Assembly: GCA_963969395.1 (NCBI GenBank)
Contig: OZ017796.1
Span: 46,738,243 to 46,802,242, forward strand
Length of the DNA stretch: 64,000 nt
Reading direction: 5' to 3'
Origin: Pseudoscleropodium purum
Taxonomy: Eukaryota > Streptophyta > Bryopsida > Hypnales > Brachytheciaceae
Shown here: positions 49,310 to 61,337 of the stretch, piece by piece
How the letters are laid out: every line of letters starts with the position of its first letter
Position numbering within the stretch: position 1 is the first letter of the stretch
Made by a program: the position numbers and the translations under genes
The notes under the pieces: model-generated
What the model was told of the DNA's origin: nothing
What the model saw: the letters and a program-made list of their open reading frames with translations, nothing else
The model's database searches: none

Positions 49310-51810
49310 CTCATACAAAAGGTTGGAGGTGGTATTGTTATTATTACCGGCATGGAGGTACTCTTGGCATTCCCTTTCCCAGCCAACTTTGCTCCCTCCA
49401 AGTTCTGTTCTAGGGTTACCCTAAAGGTGAAACTTGAAAACTAAGTTATTGCGAACTGTACAAGCCTGGAAGAATCCGAAACTTGAAGTGGCTGTTGACA
49501 TGGGGATCTTCAGTTCTTCCTTGTAAGTCACGCCCACTTTTCCCTGAAACCTGCTGAAGTGCTGATGTAACTCAGTTTAGTTTCAATGGAGATCTTGCGT
49601 GTATTCATGATCTTGTGTGTATAAATCCCCGCGCCGAAATTAAAGCTACCGTAGTACGAGTCCCCGTGTTGAAATTATGGGGATTGAAAGTTTTCTTGGT
49701 TCACGACTTGAAATCAACCCAAGATCAAACGTTTATACTGCGTGCATCCTCAAAGTCAATAATATGTACCTGTTCTTCAAGGTTTCTCGGATGTTTGAAT
49801 CAGGGCACTGCTGGAATTGGGTTCAATTCCGACCTAATCTGTTCAACCTTTTTTAGGTGTAGTACCAGTATGCACGGTGGTTGATTAGGTTTTTTACTTC
49901 TTTTTCTCCAGGTTTTACATGTGCTCGTCCTCAGTACTTTAGCGAATATGGTGGCGTGTATGATGTCTTTGGGGCTGACATTCTTGTGAATTTATCAATG
50001 GTTTCTCAAACGGCACTTCAAGGTGATTTCTGAGTTGCTTGAGCACATGGAGACACTCGGTTGGAATGGGAACCAGCGCATCACTGCTTCAAAATTCGGA
50101 ACTAGATGGAGGAGTCTTGACCCAGGAATAAACTTCTGAAGCAGTGTTGCAAGGTATTTCTCTATATTGTATTCCTGGGAATTCGTCCTGGGAATTCTCG
50201 CAAGTTTCAATGACAAAAGGTCTGGAATGGCCAGGAGCCAATAAACCTAGTGCAAGTTTTTTGGTGATGAGTCGGGTGGATATTCTGGGCCTACAAGCTT
50301 GGGATTGGAAGGGACCCTTACAAATCAACATTCAAGAATGTTATGAGGTCAGTCCATCTAGGTTTTGCTGCCTGGTTATAATAGTTTGATGAGAGTTGAA
50401 AGAATCTTAGCAAAATACGCTTTTCATGTGGACCACATGTCAAGCAGGATGGAAAGTATGGGTAGTTGGAGCTGAGCTGGCATGGTTGTGAGTTCAATGA
50501 CTATTGGCAACAGCTGGTCAACAATCGAAAGCTTTTCAAGGCCATGGCGAAATCGATTGCCGTGAAGCATGGTTAGCAACACGTTGACGAATTCCTGGTC
50601 CCAAAATATCGAATAGCGTTGACTAGTTTGCTACACTCATCTTGCTGGGTTTCTTCCAGGAACGTTTTAAATATGATTCATTGATGCCTGGGTTCTGGGT
50701 TCCGAGCTGCAGCGTTCATGCCCAAACCTTTCATGGGAACGGTGCACACTGCCGTGTGTCTGCATGGAATGCAGACGGCAAAACAAATCTCTCCTCGAAA
50801 ACAACTACCGGTGAACTGGTTCAAAGCCTTCACTGATCATTTTTTTAATTGTTCACTCTGATTCTTCTCTCCTTGAGATTAGTGGGGGATAGCATGTTAT
50901 ACACATATATATATATATCTGTGCATCAGTTCTCGTGGCGGTTATTTCAAATCCCCCTTGTGCTAACATCAGCATTTCCCTCTCGACCTCACAGGGGATT
51001 TGCAGCATCTTCTAGACTTCAGGGAGGAAAGTGAGACAACCAGGGAATTATATACTACCCTGGTATCACACGATTTATTTGCATGTATTCAATTGAATAA
51101 CTTTCCCCTCTGTCCCAGTGGCACATTGAAGAACCTGGGTAATTGCTCACATGTCGGCTCTAATATGAAGAAGTTATGTCAAATTCGACATCAAAGGTTA
51201 ATCTCTTTCTAGAGATCAGAGATGATCTAAATTTAACTGATGGGCAATCAAGATTGCATTGGATAAGTTTTGATTTGCAGTTCCAATTGCAATTAGAAAT
51301 TACGCTCAGTGAAATAGTGCCAGTGTGTTAGAATTATCCTTAACATTATGTCAAATGACGGTCCTCACCCTGTTTCAGTAGAAAGGTAAGGATCAATCTA
51401 GAATTGCCCAACAAATTGGTGGCCCTGATTGAACTTGTGGTATCTGGCAAGAATTTTGGGGGGTCGTTTTGTTTTTCCTTTGAAAAATGGGGTTGAAAAC
51501 ACTAGGACTCAAAGGATAACTCTAATGACACGATTTTGTTGCCTCGACCTGCGCAATTTAAAAGCTGACCTTTAGTGCCGTTCGAGGTTGAACCCACCTA
51601 AGCCTGGAATTATTAGTGGGGACCCTTGCTTGACATAAAGATGAAAAGCCTTTCAGTGCGTTTGCGTTGCGTTGCGTGTATGCAGGCGTCAATGACTGTT
51701 TCCTGTCAATGTGTGGTACTAAAGTCGTTAAGAAATGTGCAAGTGCATCTGCATTGATCTTCTCATTTCAGACAAGTCTAAGGGAACTGTTCATGTAGAA
51801 AAAGTCAGAG
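49310..51810. other. Gene-like composition, no gene assigned
   Basis: The composition becomes GC-richer after about 49330. ATGGGGATCTTCAG at 49500 is followed by a donor-like CTT|GTAAGTC and could be an upstream coding or leader exon. A TTCTCATTTCAG acceptor-like site at 51770 suggests a leader exon for the candidate gene at 51811. A T-arm-like GGTTCAATTCC near 49820 has no matching tRNA body. Confidence 0.35.
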
Positions 51811-53367
51811 ATGGGCCGGCCGGCAGCGGACTTAGTCAGGCATCCCTATCCGAAGAAGTCGCTGGTGAACAGGGGAATCACAGAAGCCAGCCAAGGCCAA
51901 GGCGATGGTACTTTGTGGGGAAGCTCTGTCATTCTCACATGCCGCTCGTCCTCGTCTGCCCTGCAGCTGCCATATCGATCTCAATTACCTGTGGTGAGTC
52001 GATCTGCTATAGGACTTCCCGTTCTGCTATTTTGTGAATTGGGTTACTTCAAGGTTAGATTTTTAATTTGTTGTTTTAAAAATAGATTTTGACTGCAGGT
52101 TTCAAATCACTAATGTATCCAGTTGAATGGGCGAAATGTGGATGCTGTTGCCCATGATCAGATACTGTTCTTAAGGTTTTAATAGCTTTAGTGATGTAAT
52201 TTTGTGGTTTCCATGGAGGATATCTTGAGCTTTGAAGTTGACAAGAGCGCGTGTTAATCCTTCAGCTCGCTATTTTGGCCGATGGTTACATGAACAAAGC
52301 GAGCATGGAGGTTCCAAGGTTGAGAAGCAGCTCACGTTTCATACATTCAGCAACACCGGCAGCAGGCCCGGCAGATGTAAGTAGCACTCTGACTGACTGT
52401 TTTCTTATAGTCATATATGTTCAGTCGGATGTCAGGAACTCGGTCAAGAAGATTGAACAATCTGATCATTCTTGGAAGTACTCAATTAAGCTCAATTTAT
52501 ATTTAAACCAACCAACGTTGCTCTAGCGTAATAAGGAATTTAACCGACTTTAGACACCGACCTATTAGTCTTTTCGAATAAGTTCACAAGCCTCTGATTT
52601 CTTGTATCACCATATTGATTTCGATAAATTAATTCAATTTCTAGAAATCGGCACTTTTACAGATGCCCTCTAGAACCCCAGATCTATACGGCTCCTAGTT
52701 TCTATAGCTTTGTGCACTTGAATGCCATAATTTTTAGAGCTCTGAAACATGCCGTTCCACGAATATGCCATTGGTCCATATAGTTGAATCGGGAGTCTAT
52801 AGAACTTCTAGTTGTTTCGATTTGAGTTTCTTAAGCGGCGAGAAAAATCAAATGGTTAAAAATCAACTGCTTGAGCAAACAGGCACCTCCAGATCATACA
52901 AATCTGAAGATTCTGGAGATGCTGAAAATGTGTGGCATTGTGAACTGACTTGATCATTACCGTATATATAATTGCAATGGACTTGATTACATAGCTACGA
53001 GATTCTGTAAAGGCATCATTCAATCTGACTTTTGAATTGCCTTCATCAGGAATGGACTTGTTCACTGCACCCTCTCAGTGAGTGCTTTGTCGTCTAAATG
53101 GTTGCTGTGTATTTAAACTGAATGGTCGAACGACTTGTTTGTAATGCAAATCTAGTGCGGAAATGGAGATTGAAATTAATTTTAATCGAAGGACTGGTGA
53201 TATTGCTTCAAACTTATTGGTGATGCGTTATAGTGCACAATAATCATAATCTGACAGAGATGTACTCTTCATGTGATGAACCGTATCTCCGTATTTTTCC
53301 TAGCTTTAACAATACAAATTTTCATGGTCTTTTATTCTCTGACTTACAGGAAGAGGTGTATGCATAG
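51811..53367 (+). CDS. Candidate small gene, 3 exons, ~103 residues, unknown
   Basis: Proposed exons are 51811-51993, 52266-52376 and 53350-53367. All junctions are GT-AG with strong sites (CCTGTG|GTGAGT, CCTTCAG|CTC, GCAGAT|GTAAGT, TCTGACTTACAG|GAA) and all are in phase 0. The product starts MGRPAADLVRHPYPKKSLV, is Ser/Arg-rich in the middle and ends AAGPADEEVYA. An in-frame TAG lies four codons before the ATG. I do not recognise the protein. The first two exons could instead splice in phase to 55226 and extend the HMA protein at its N-terminus. The confident part is the pair of exon boundaries, not the function. Confidence 0.4.
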
Positions 53368-55225
53368 AGGTATATATATAGAGGTGTATTAATCAGTTGT
53401 GAAGCTTCGACTTATGCAGGTTTTGCTGCCTAACTTGAGCATTGCTGTTGGTCGTGTTTTATTGTATATGTGAATATGCATGGGTAGCAGTTTTCTGAGC
53501 AGTTCCTCTGAAGAAACGTAGCAGTATTATAAAGCTTGCCTTGGCACTGGATGAATTGAGGGAGGGCGTAACATATTACTTCGACCTGATACCGCAGTCT
53601 CAAACGTAATTTTCTGAAGTTTCAAGAAGTTTGAAGTGGGCACTGATTCCCTACATCGGAAGTCGGATGTGAAGACCGATTTTGGGTCTGCTCAAATAGC
53701 TCTTTGGTGCAATTGTTTAAATATCCATTGAACACTTTCAATGAGAGTCAACACAGCATGCTTGATCTTCTAGCATTAGATGGGAAACGTTTGAATTCCA
53801 ATTTTTCATTGAATTAGTATCGTACAGTTTGGAGCGTGAGCTATTTCAAAACAGATTTTGCATTTGAACCCGGTCTCAAGAGTTGGCTTGCGCAAGCTCC
53901 CGACGGATAGGTAGTGGGTCCCAAAGCCTTCTTCTTGGCTCATGCAACACCGACATCAATCGTAGTTGTTCACTCCTGAAATTTTCCTAGCTGGCTGACC
54001 TCGCTGCATTGGAGCTGTTTGCGGGGCAATGATTGCAAAGCGGCAGCTTGGTGCGTAAGAGAGTTGAAGTCAACTTCGTCGTGTATTTTCATCAGCCAAG
54101 AGGTAAATGAATCTAGCATGCATTGTTCCTATCTCACTTGTGGTGTCCAATTTGTATTGTTCCAGTATTGTGGTATTGTATTCCATCCCACAGAACTCAT
54201 GCGAGTCTGACGATTACATTTTCTTTGTTTGTGGTGTGGCCCTCCAGACTCAATTTCGTATCCAGAAGTTGTATTGCAAATCTGTTAACAAGTCAAAATG
54301 GGGAATCAAGAGGTATAATTGCACCATCTCACGTCCTCAACATTATATTGCGTTGCCAATTTCATATCCGGACTGACCCATAGTTCAATTCATGCTTCTT
54401 CTAAGGGTCAAATGAAAACAAGCGAGTGGTTGTGTGTAACTCAATTGTGAGTTTCCTAATTATCCACGTAGTTTACAACATTATCGTCCACCTATAAGAG
54501 TCATTGCTTGCTATCTCGTTGAACTCAATCCAATATTCTACTTTACATAATATTGTCTTGTTGTTGCCTAGAATAATTTCTTTGCTCAATCAGGTATGTG
54601 GCAGTGGATTTCTTAGTTGAGGCTTGGAGATTCAAACGATTTCTCAAATATTGTACAATTTTAAACGTCGAGAGCTTAGTCTGTACTCACCCAGTGTTCT
54701 TCGTCTATTTCTTGACATATTTACTTGCTTGGAACATTTGTACGGACTAATCAGTTTATGGCGTGTGAGCATGGATAGGTATTCGTATTCACGGGTGGTC
54801 CTCCCCCCAACTGGCTAGAAAAACATTCATGGTTTGCTCCAGTCCAGGTTGCTCCAGCCGAAACAATGCCGGTAATCATATGTGAAACTCAATGCGCTGA
54901 TCCTCGTTTATGTTGTCTGATTGCTGTCTCTTTGCATCCGCTTCAGTCTACCTTTTGTAAAATTATATTTGAATGTGCATTCCAAATCAGTGTATATGGC
55001 CAATAGAACCTACTTGAGTGATTGCGAGTCATAAAGATTCTATTTCTTGAAGATATGCGACATCCACCATTGAGACGGGTGGATAGTAGCTACGCTTAGT
55101 TCATACCATGCGAGCTTCCAAGTGAGTTGCTTCTCTCATATAGCAGTTTTGGAGTCACGAATCAAACCCTAACGCAAGATTCAGTTTGACAATATGCCCT
55201 ATTGTTCGTGAATCATTGCTTGCAG
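53368..55225. other. Intergenic DNA or long intron upstream of the HMA gene
   Basis: No exon was supported. The open frames around 54019-54383 overlap in three frames without family resemblance. The final bases end in a TTGCTTGCAG acceptor directly before the HMA start codon, so at least the last part is probably a leader intron. Confidence 0.4.
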
Positions 55226-56279
55226 ATGGTTGGACTGAAGAAGATTGAGTTGAAAGTTGAAATGTGCTGTATGAAATGCGCGGAGATTGTGTCGGAAGAA
55301 ATTAGAGAAGTGCCTGGTGAGTAGTGCTGTTCAAACTCTTCACAAGATTAAAAAATGATGATGGATCTGAGAGTTCTTCCGATTGTAAGCTTGCAAAGTT
55401 TTCAAATTCATTCCTTGATAATTGATTACCTACCATTTGATTTTATCCATATCAATGTGATGATCGAAGAGTTTGTGTTGTGAAATTATTGTGGACTTGC
55501 AAGCACTGGTTCTTTAAACGGCATTAATGCACAGGTGTCAAATGTCTGCAGGAGTGATGGATGTGCAGATCGACTATGTCATAAAGAAAGTGACTGTGAT
55601 TGGAAAACCATATGGACCGGATGTGTTGAGGAGGGCCAGGCGAGTGGACAAGAAAGCTGATTACTGGCCTCCTCCTCCGCCGCCCCCACCACCCCCACCA
55701 CCTCCTCCTCCCCCTCCCCCGCCGGCGCCTGACCCTCCGACTTGCACTGCCTGTCAATGTGTTGTTTGTAAGCCTCCACCCCCGCCGGAGGAGCCCAAAA
55801 AGGAAGAGGAGAAGAAGGAAGAGCCTCCGAAAGAAGAGGAGAAAAAAGAGGAGCCTCCGAAGGAAGAAGAGAAGAAAGAAGAAGAGAAGAAAGAGGAGCC
55901 GAAGGAGGAAGAAAAGAAAGAGGAGCCCAAGAAGGAAGAGGAAAAGAAAGAGGAGGAGCCGAAGAAGGAAGAAGAGAAGAAAGACGAAAAGCCCAAGGAA
56001 GAGCCCCCTCCAGCACCAGCCCCTCCCGAAGTGCAAGCCGTGCAGTATCCACCATACGAATATCTGGTCTCCCGTTTCCCCGGTTATGACTACCATCCTA
56101 GCCAATCGTACAACCCTCTCTTACCTCATCACCCCTTCCCCTATTCTCGTCAAGTCTACTTTGATTGGCCTCATTTTCGTACTACTGAAGCTGGTGCTGA
56201 GGCGGCCTTTTTACCTCCTTCGAAACCATCTGCTTACCAAACTGTGGGAGATTTCTGGAACATTTTTCAACCTCCGTAA
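55226..56279 (+). CDS. Heavy-metal-associated (HMA) domain protein, 2 exons
   Basis: This is a small soluble HMA/ATX1-like domain protein, expected to bind a metal ion or to act as a plant HPP-type adaptor. Exons are 55226-55316 and 55552-56279, giving 272 residues with the junction in phase. The HMA fold covers about residues 1-65, with MCCMKC holding the CxxC metal site at Cys15 and Cys18. A run of 19 prolines (70-88) follows, then a compact CTACQCVVC cluster (95-103), a KEEEKKEEP-type low-complexity region (about 110-175), and a Tyr/Pro/His-rich tail ending DFWNIFQPP. There is no C-terminal CaaX box, so it is not an isoprenylated HIPP. The ATG begins the exon exactly. N-terminal extension by the exons at 51811-52376 is possible but less likely. 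Confidence 0.88.
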
Positions 56280-57205
56280 ACATCATGTCTTACGATCGTA
56301 GTCCTTGTTACATTAGGCACGTAACTAACTAACTTCTAGGTATTTTCTGACATGGCTTTAGACATGAGCCAGTAGGGGTGGGATTCAATCTCCTGGGTTA
56401 GAATGTGACCCTCCATGTAGAATCATCATATCATGTTCTAGCCAGTATTCTACTGTAGAATGCTTTCCTCGACAGGCAAGTACTTGGTTTGAAAGTGGGG
56501 TTCTGATTTTATGTGGACATCACGAGCAGTTTTAACTTGCTGCGTACTCAAAAGCTCCAGCCAGTAATCGTTACATCTTAGGTGGATTTAATCAACAGAT
56601 TGCAATGTAAGTCAAGTGTAGGTGCATGCCTGTGCTCGTTCAATGTTAAAACAGTTATTCATTGAACTTAGAGGTCTGCAGGTTTGAACTTAGCTAATTT
56701 GTTGACCAAACACTCTAGCTTCTTTAAAGTTTCAAATCTGTAAAGAGATATAGACACTGTGAACTGTGTGAATTATCGTACATATGATAGCAAGGACCTT
56801 GGTCACATAGCTATTGTACTTTTTTTCCATGGCAAATTGAGACTTTTGAATTTGACCCTGCCAGGAATGGGAAGAAGATTTGCAGCATGCTCTGAGAGAA
56901 TTCCATGTTTTCTTCTATGCGCCCATTGTGTAATCGAAGTGAATGGTTTGACAACTTGTTCATTTGCAATGCAATCATGAAAATAGAGGAATAGTTCTAG
57001 TGGAACTCTCATTGCCATGTGGAGCTCGATGATTGACCTTAAGGTTGTTGTAGGTATCATACAATTGAAAGAATGAGAGACTAAACACGCCTTTGTCATG
57101 ATGTTGTTTCACTTGGCTTTGTGGCAGCAACAATTCCAAAGTCCTCAAAGCTAGCATTCCAGTTCTGGTCATAGTAATTCTTTACTTCAACGTGATAGAG
57201 AGTCC
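56280..57205. other. HMA gene 3' region and intergenic DNA
   Basis: The first few hundred bases probably form the HMA 3' untranslated region. Overlapping short frames on both strands at 56759-57172 have no family features. Confidence 0.4.
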
Positions 57206-57613
57206 CCAAATCCATGCAATTTACAGAAACCACAACGACATTGAAATTGGAGCGAGAAATATAGAAGGAAGTGATCCCACACTTTATAGAAGTACTGGTT
57301 GGCGGTGTGGCTACCCAACACGTACAAGGTGAGATAAGTCTCCAAATCCACGCAATTCATAGAAACCACAACCACATTGGAATTGGAGTGAGAAATATAG
57401 AAGGAAGTGATTCCACACTTTATAGAAGTATTGGTTGGCGGTGTGGCTACCCAACACGTACAAGGTGAGATAAGTCTCCAAATCCACGCAATTTACAGAA
57501 ACCACAACCACATTGGAATTGGAGCGAGAAATATAGAAGGAAGTGATCCCACACTTTATAGAAGTACTGGTTGGCGGTGTGGCTACCCAACATGTATAAG
57601 ATGAGATACTCTT
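57206..57613. repeat. 136-bp minisatellite, three copies
   Basis: Copies start at 57206, 57342 and 57478, exactly 136 bp apart, and differ at only a few positions. Each begins CCAAATCCA(T/C)GCAATT and contains GGTTGGCGGTGTGGCTACCC. Open frames appear on both strands of every copy with the same period, as expected of a repeat rather than of genes. The copies abut directly and no unique spacers occur, so it is not a CRISPR array. Confidence 0.95.
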
Positions 57614-59443
57614 TGGACGAGCCCCTTAACTCAAAATCATACTGCAGGACTATAAAGTTCACATTTTGGAACAATTATAGTGCCCAGCTCGTTTGCACCT
57701 TCATTCTACCCAACTCTTTGTACTATCATAGATTGCAATTGCGAAATGTGAGATTACTCATCGGTTGCAAACGTCAGGGGTAATTAAGCTTCACACTCTA
57801 CTCTAATTGCTACTTCGTATCCTACAAGTTCGAGTAAACAATAAAGATTTGGCAAAGAATGCTTACCTTGCCCACCGGATTCGGTACTCTTATTATTTAA
57901 TTTGGTTTAATTCCAAAACATGGACCTCGTAATTGTATTAATGAATTGGAGTGGAAACCAATAAAAAATGAAAGATAATGGAAGAAAGAAACTGATCGAC
58001 CCAAACCCTAAACCATGATTATTGTTGTGCCTTCTTACTCAAGAAATATAAAACGGGTTAGTTTCTGGCTCCACTTGGTGGACAAAGCGGTGCAACAACA
58101 GACCAAAGAAACGAACCTTGGACCTGAGATGAACACCACTACAAATTTCTTATGAGTGGCTTGGAGGATGTCAAAACTAATTTGGATGAGTGTTCAAAGA
58201 GCCTTCTCAAATATCATTCAAGTGTAGCGTCTTTCAACAAAGACTTCCTATTTCTCTGTGAAGGCTTGATAGACAGAGTTGTTGTGTATGTGGACTTAAA
58301 TTTTCCATTCGCAGTACAAGTGGTAATGGATTTGCAAGAACATAAGTTTAATCATGACTGGCTGGAATAATCAGAACCTTCCACTATAGCAAAAATTAAA
58401 GACTTCGCAAAGTGAGTTGGACTTATCACTCAAGATGTACAGGTGACATCGTTGAAGGTTGGTTTATAACTAAAATTCAACACTAGAACTTAAAAAATTC
58501 TCTTCAAAGTCTCAGGGCAAAACCATAATTCAAGAAGGTTATATACTTAAATATTTGCAAGAACACATCCAAGAAGGAAGGAAGATGTTTAATACATTTC
58601 TACATCTAATCTTCAAATAATGAATTTACTCCTTTACTTGACGGTATTTCGACGGCACTATAAAAATTATCAAGAATTTTGAGAAAATATCACATCTGTT
58701 TGCTACATCAAGGCTACAAATAACTCCAAACCAATCCTCATTTTGAGATTGTAAATATCCACAAAGATTATGAAGAACACTTTACCTGGGAAGTCAAATT
58801 CAATATAGGCCTCTACAAGAAGACGACATTTAAAACTCAACCTCAGCCTTGGCTCATTGATAACTTGCTATCAATGCACATTCAGCTTTTGAAAGTACCT
58901 GCGTGAGCATTTCAAATGTCAGCACTCTCATACTTGGTCATGAGAGTCAAAGATAAGATGATGATCAATGAAGGTGTTGTAGGCATCTTTCTATATTTGA
59001 ACACTTACTAGCATACCTTCTAAATGCGAGAACCTCTATAAAGAGTTGATTTCAGTCTTACCCTCTAACAAGTGTAAATCTAGATAAGGTATCTAGAAAA
59101 CATGCGGAGATTTAGAATAGAGGACAATATACTAAGAATGAGAAACTACATTGTGTAACAATACCTTGCAAGGGTTTCAAGAAAAAGGAAGAACTAGGAG
59201 GATGTGAACAACACTTGGATGTGTCATTGTCCAAGTTCAGAGCAGCTTCAAAATAGCCTTGAGCCTAAGTTCACCCTCCAAACGTTCATCAAGAAAATCA
59301 ATAGGAATCTCAAGCGCAATCTGTTGAATAGGTATTCCTCCATCGGCCTTCTTCTTGTGATGAATAAAATTTTGAATTGTCTTGTAGTGTGATTGGAAGT
59401 TGGCTAGTATTGTGCAAAATGCATAGAGAACTATTGCCTTCAA
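57614..59443. other. AT-rich DNA, no gene recognised
   Basis: The open frames at 57571-57783, 58152-58370 and 59204-59392 are short and unlike families I know. The composition and A/T runs match the transposon-rich blocks elsewhere. Confidence 0.45.
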
Positions 59444-61308
59444 TCAAGGAGGAGAATGATACACAATCTTGACAAAGTCCCAAGCCACCTGAGTGAATCG
59501 GTTTCTACCTTCCAATGCCTTTATATAATTTAATAGTCCATCCTTATTGATACTATACTTAGTTGAGGATGTCATCTGGAATAATAGAAATAGGCTACTT
59601 ATAGCATCTATAGCTACCTGATTAGAAACTCGAGGCAAGCAATACACAAAAATGTCATCGTTAACTGCCAAAGAAGCCTCCTCATTACCTTTGAATGTAT
59701 AGAGCTCCGCCTCGGGAAGAGTTAATTTAAATAAGTTGCTGTTATTAAGCCACCAACATGTGAATGTGCCCCCAAAAGAGATGATCATGTGCAAAACTAT
59801 TTCAAGCCAATATCCTTAAAGAGCAGCTACTTCAACATCCCTAGTATTGCTCAAAATAAATGATACTACCTTCAAAATATTCTCAAGGTGCATTTTGAGA
59901 TAAAACTGTTTTGCAATCCAACTAGAAGCAAAGCAAACCATCCTCTTTTGGAACCACCTCAAGGACTTCTCCTCACAACTAAAGCCAGTAGTTGATGTTG
60001 GCACATTTTTCTCATTAACCTGCTAATGAAAAAGTGAATCACTTCCTAGAGAAAAGGTATCTTGTTGTACATCCAAAATCATACATTGAAGGCCATTTTC
60101 ATTGATACTTGCAATTCTTGAACAAGCTTCATTCTTCTAAGCTACCTAAGTTTTCCTAGCGCTTGATTCTTTTAGAACCACTTTGGCCACACATCCCACT
60201 GCAAAAAACCACTCTTTGATAGCTTCCATAGTGACCTTTGTAGCAAACTCAAATATAACTGCTCGACAAGTACAAATTTCTTTAAGGTCAAAAAGAGGAG
60301 TGTGCAAATACAAATAATTCCAAGATTTGGTTTTAGGTACAAATAGTGCTTTCGAGGGACTTGCAAACATTTGAACTTCCAGTAGTGGAGATTTGTTGGT
60401 GGGAGGGTTGCCATCAACAATATAAACTGGATCTGCACCCTTTGGTAAGTTGTGTAACATCTGAAGAGACTCCAATCTTCTAACACCATTTACTAAATCC
60501 AGTTTATAAAACTCGTTCTTATTACCTTTCATGTTCTTGGTTATCCCAATTTTGAAGAAGACAACAGTACCCAATACTAGTTTTCGGGCTATCACATAAG
60601 TACAAAGATGAGATTTACCAATCTTGGGTGTCCTTGTATACACAATTGTGTTCAGTTTTGTGTTCAATGTGAAGTACTCCTCTTTTGCCTATAATTCTCG
60701 AAGTAACATGGTCTCATGAACAATTCATTTGAAAAAGTTGACTTGTCTCCAAGTTAAACAATTTCCACTAGTAGCTTAATCACAAAGCGAGTTGTAGCGT
60801 TGTTTATATTCTCTTGTAAGGTTAAGTCTTTTAAGTAGGCCACAAATTTTGATAAAGGATGGCTATCTTGGAGCTGTACTCCAATGTCCATACCTGCAAC
60901 ATAAAACCAAAACACAAAATGGAAGTCAAAACGAAATTTGCTCTTGATCCTTGGTCCTTTGAAAGTGTTTCCATTGCAATTCAAAAGTGCAATTCCTCAC
61001 AACAAAACTAGAGAGCAAAAGAACAACTAAAGAGGCCTAGAAAGGCAGAGGGTTCAAACTTGACAAGTGGCTAGACGCTCTCTCTACTAGTAGCTAAGTA
61101 GCTTCAAACAATGACACACCTCTTTGAAGTCACCTTCAAAATATTCAAGATGCTCTTCCTCATTCTTCTCCAACAATAGAGTGCGAGCTTTGCTGCCCCG
61201 CTCTTCAAGAGTGAGAGGGAGCTCTTGCAAGACTTTCTTCGCCTTCCTCCAGCTTCCCACCAACTGTTGACTTGTTTCTTCCTTTGGAACCAGATTCTCT
61301 ACTACTTC
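59444..61308 (-). pseudogene. Decayed Crinkler/RHS-type P-loop NTPase gene
   Basis: On the minus strand, pieces match the eukaryotic CR (Crinkler-RHS) effector-like NTPase family. The NTPase part (60667-60146) has TPKIGKS as Walker A, with the first glycine replaced (RTP... instead of GTPG). It then has YIVDGNPP as Walker B, ASPSKALF, and a YLHTPLFDLKEIC segment. The next parts, in the same frame, contain WFQKRMVCFASSWIAKQF, GGTFTCWWL, then CLPRVSNQVAIDAI and LFQMTSSTKYSINKDGLL, which resemble the family's C-terminal region. In-frame stops occur at 60146-60148 and at least twice more before 60010, and a TAA stands at 59816-59818. An upstream exon-like stretch (61308-61120, ending AAAGAG|GTGTGT) is coding-like but joins out of phase with 60893. 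It appears broken. The pieces are described separately and no intact protein is inferred. Confidence 0.65.
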
Positions 61309-61337
61309 AGTACATCATGGCACACCCTGTTGCTTGG

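Noticed and set aside
49760..49840. tRNA-like T-arm GGTTCAATTCC
   Set aside because: No matching acceptor stem, anticodon arm or D-arm is found at the right distances.
55524..56105. Leu/Phe/Arg-rich minus-strand open frames
   Set aside because: These are the reverse complement of the KE- and proline-rich part of the HMA protein; the low complexity keeps several frames open.
57206..57613. CRISPR-like periodic repeat
   Set aside because: Whole 136-bp units repeat without unique spacers, and the context is a plant nuclear genome.
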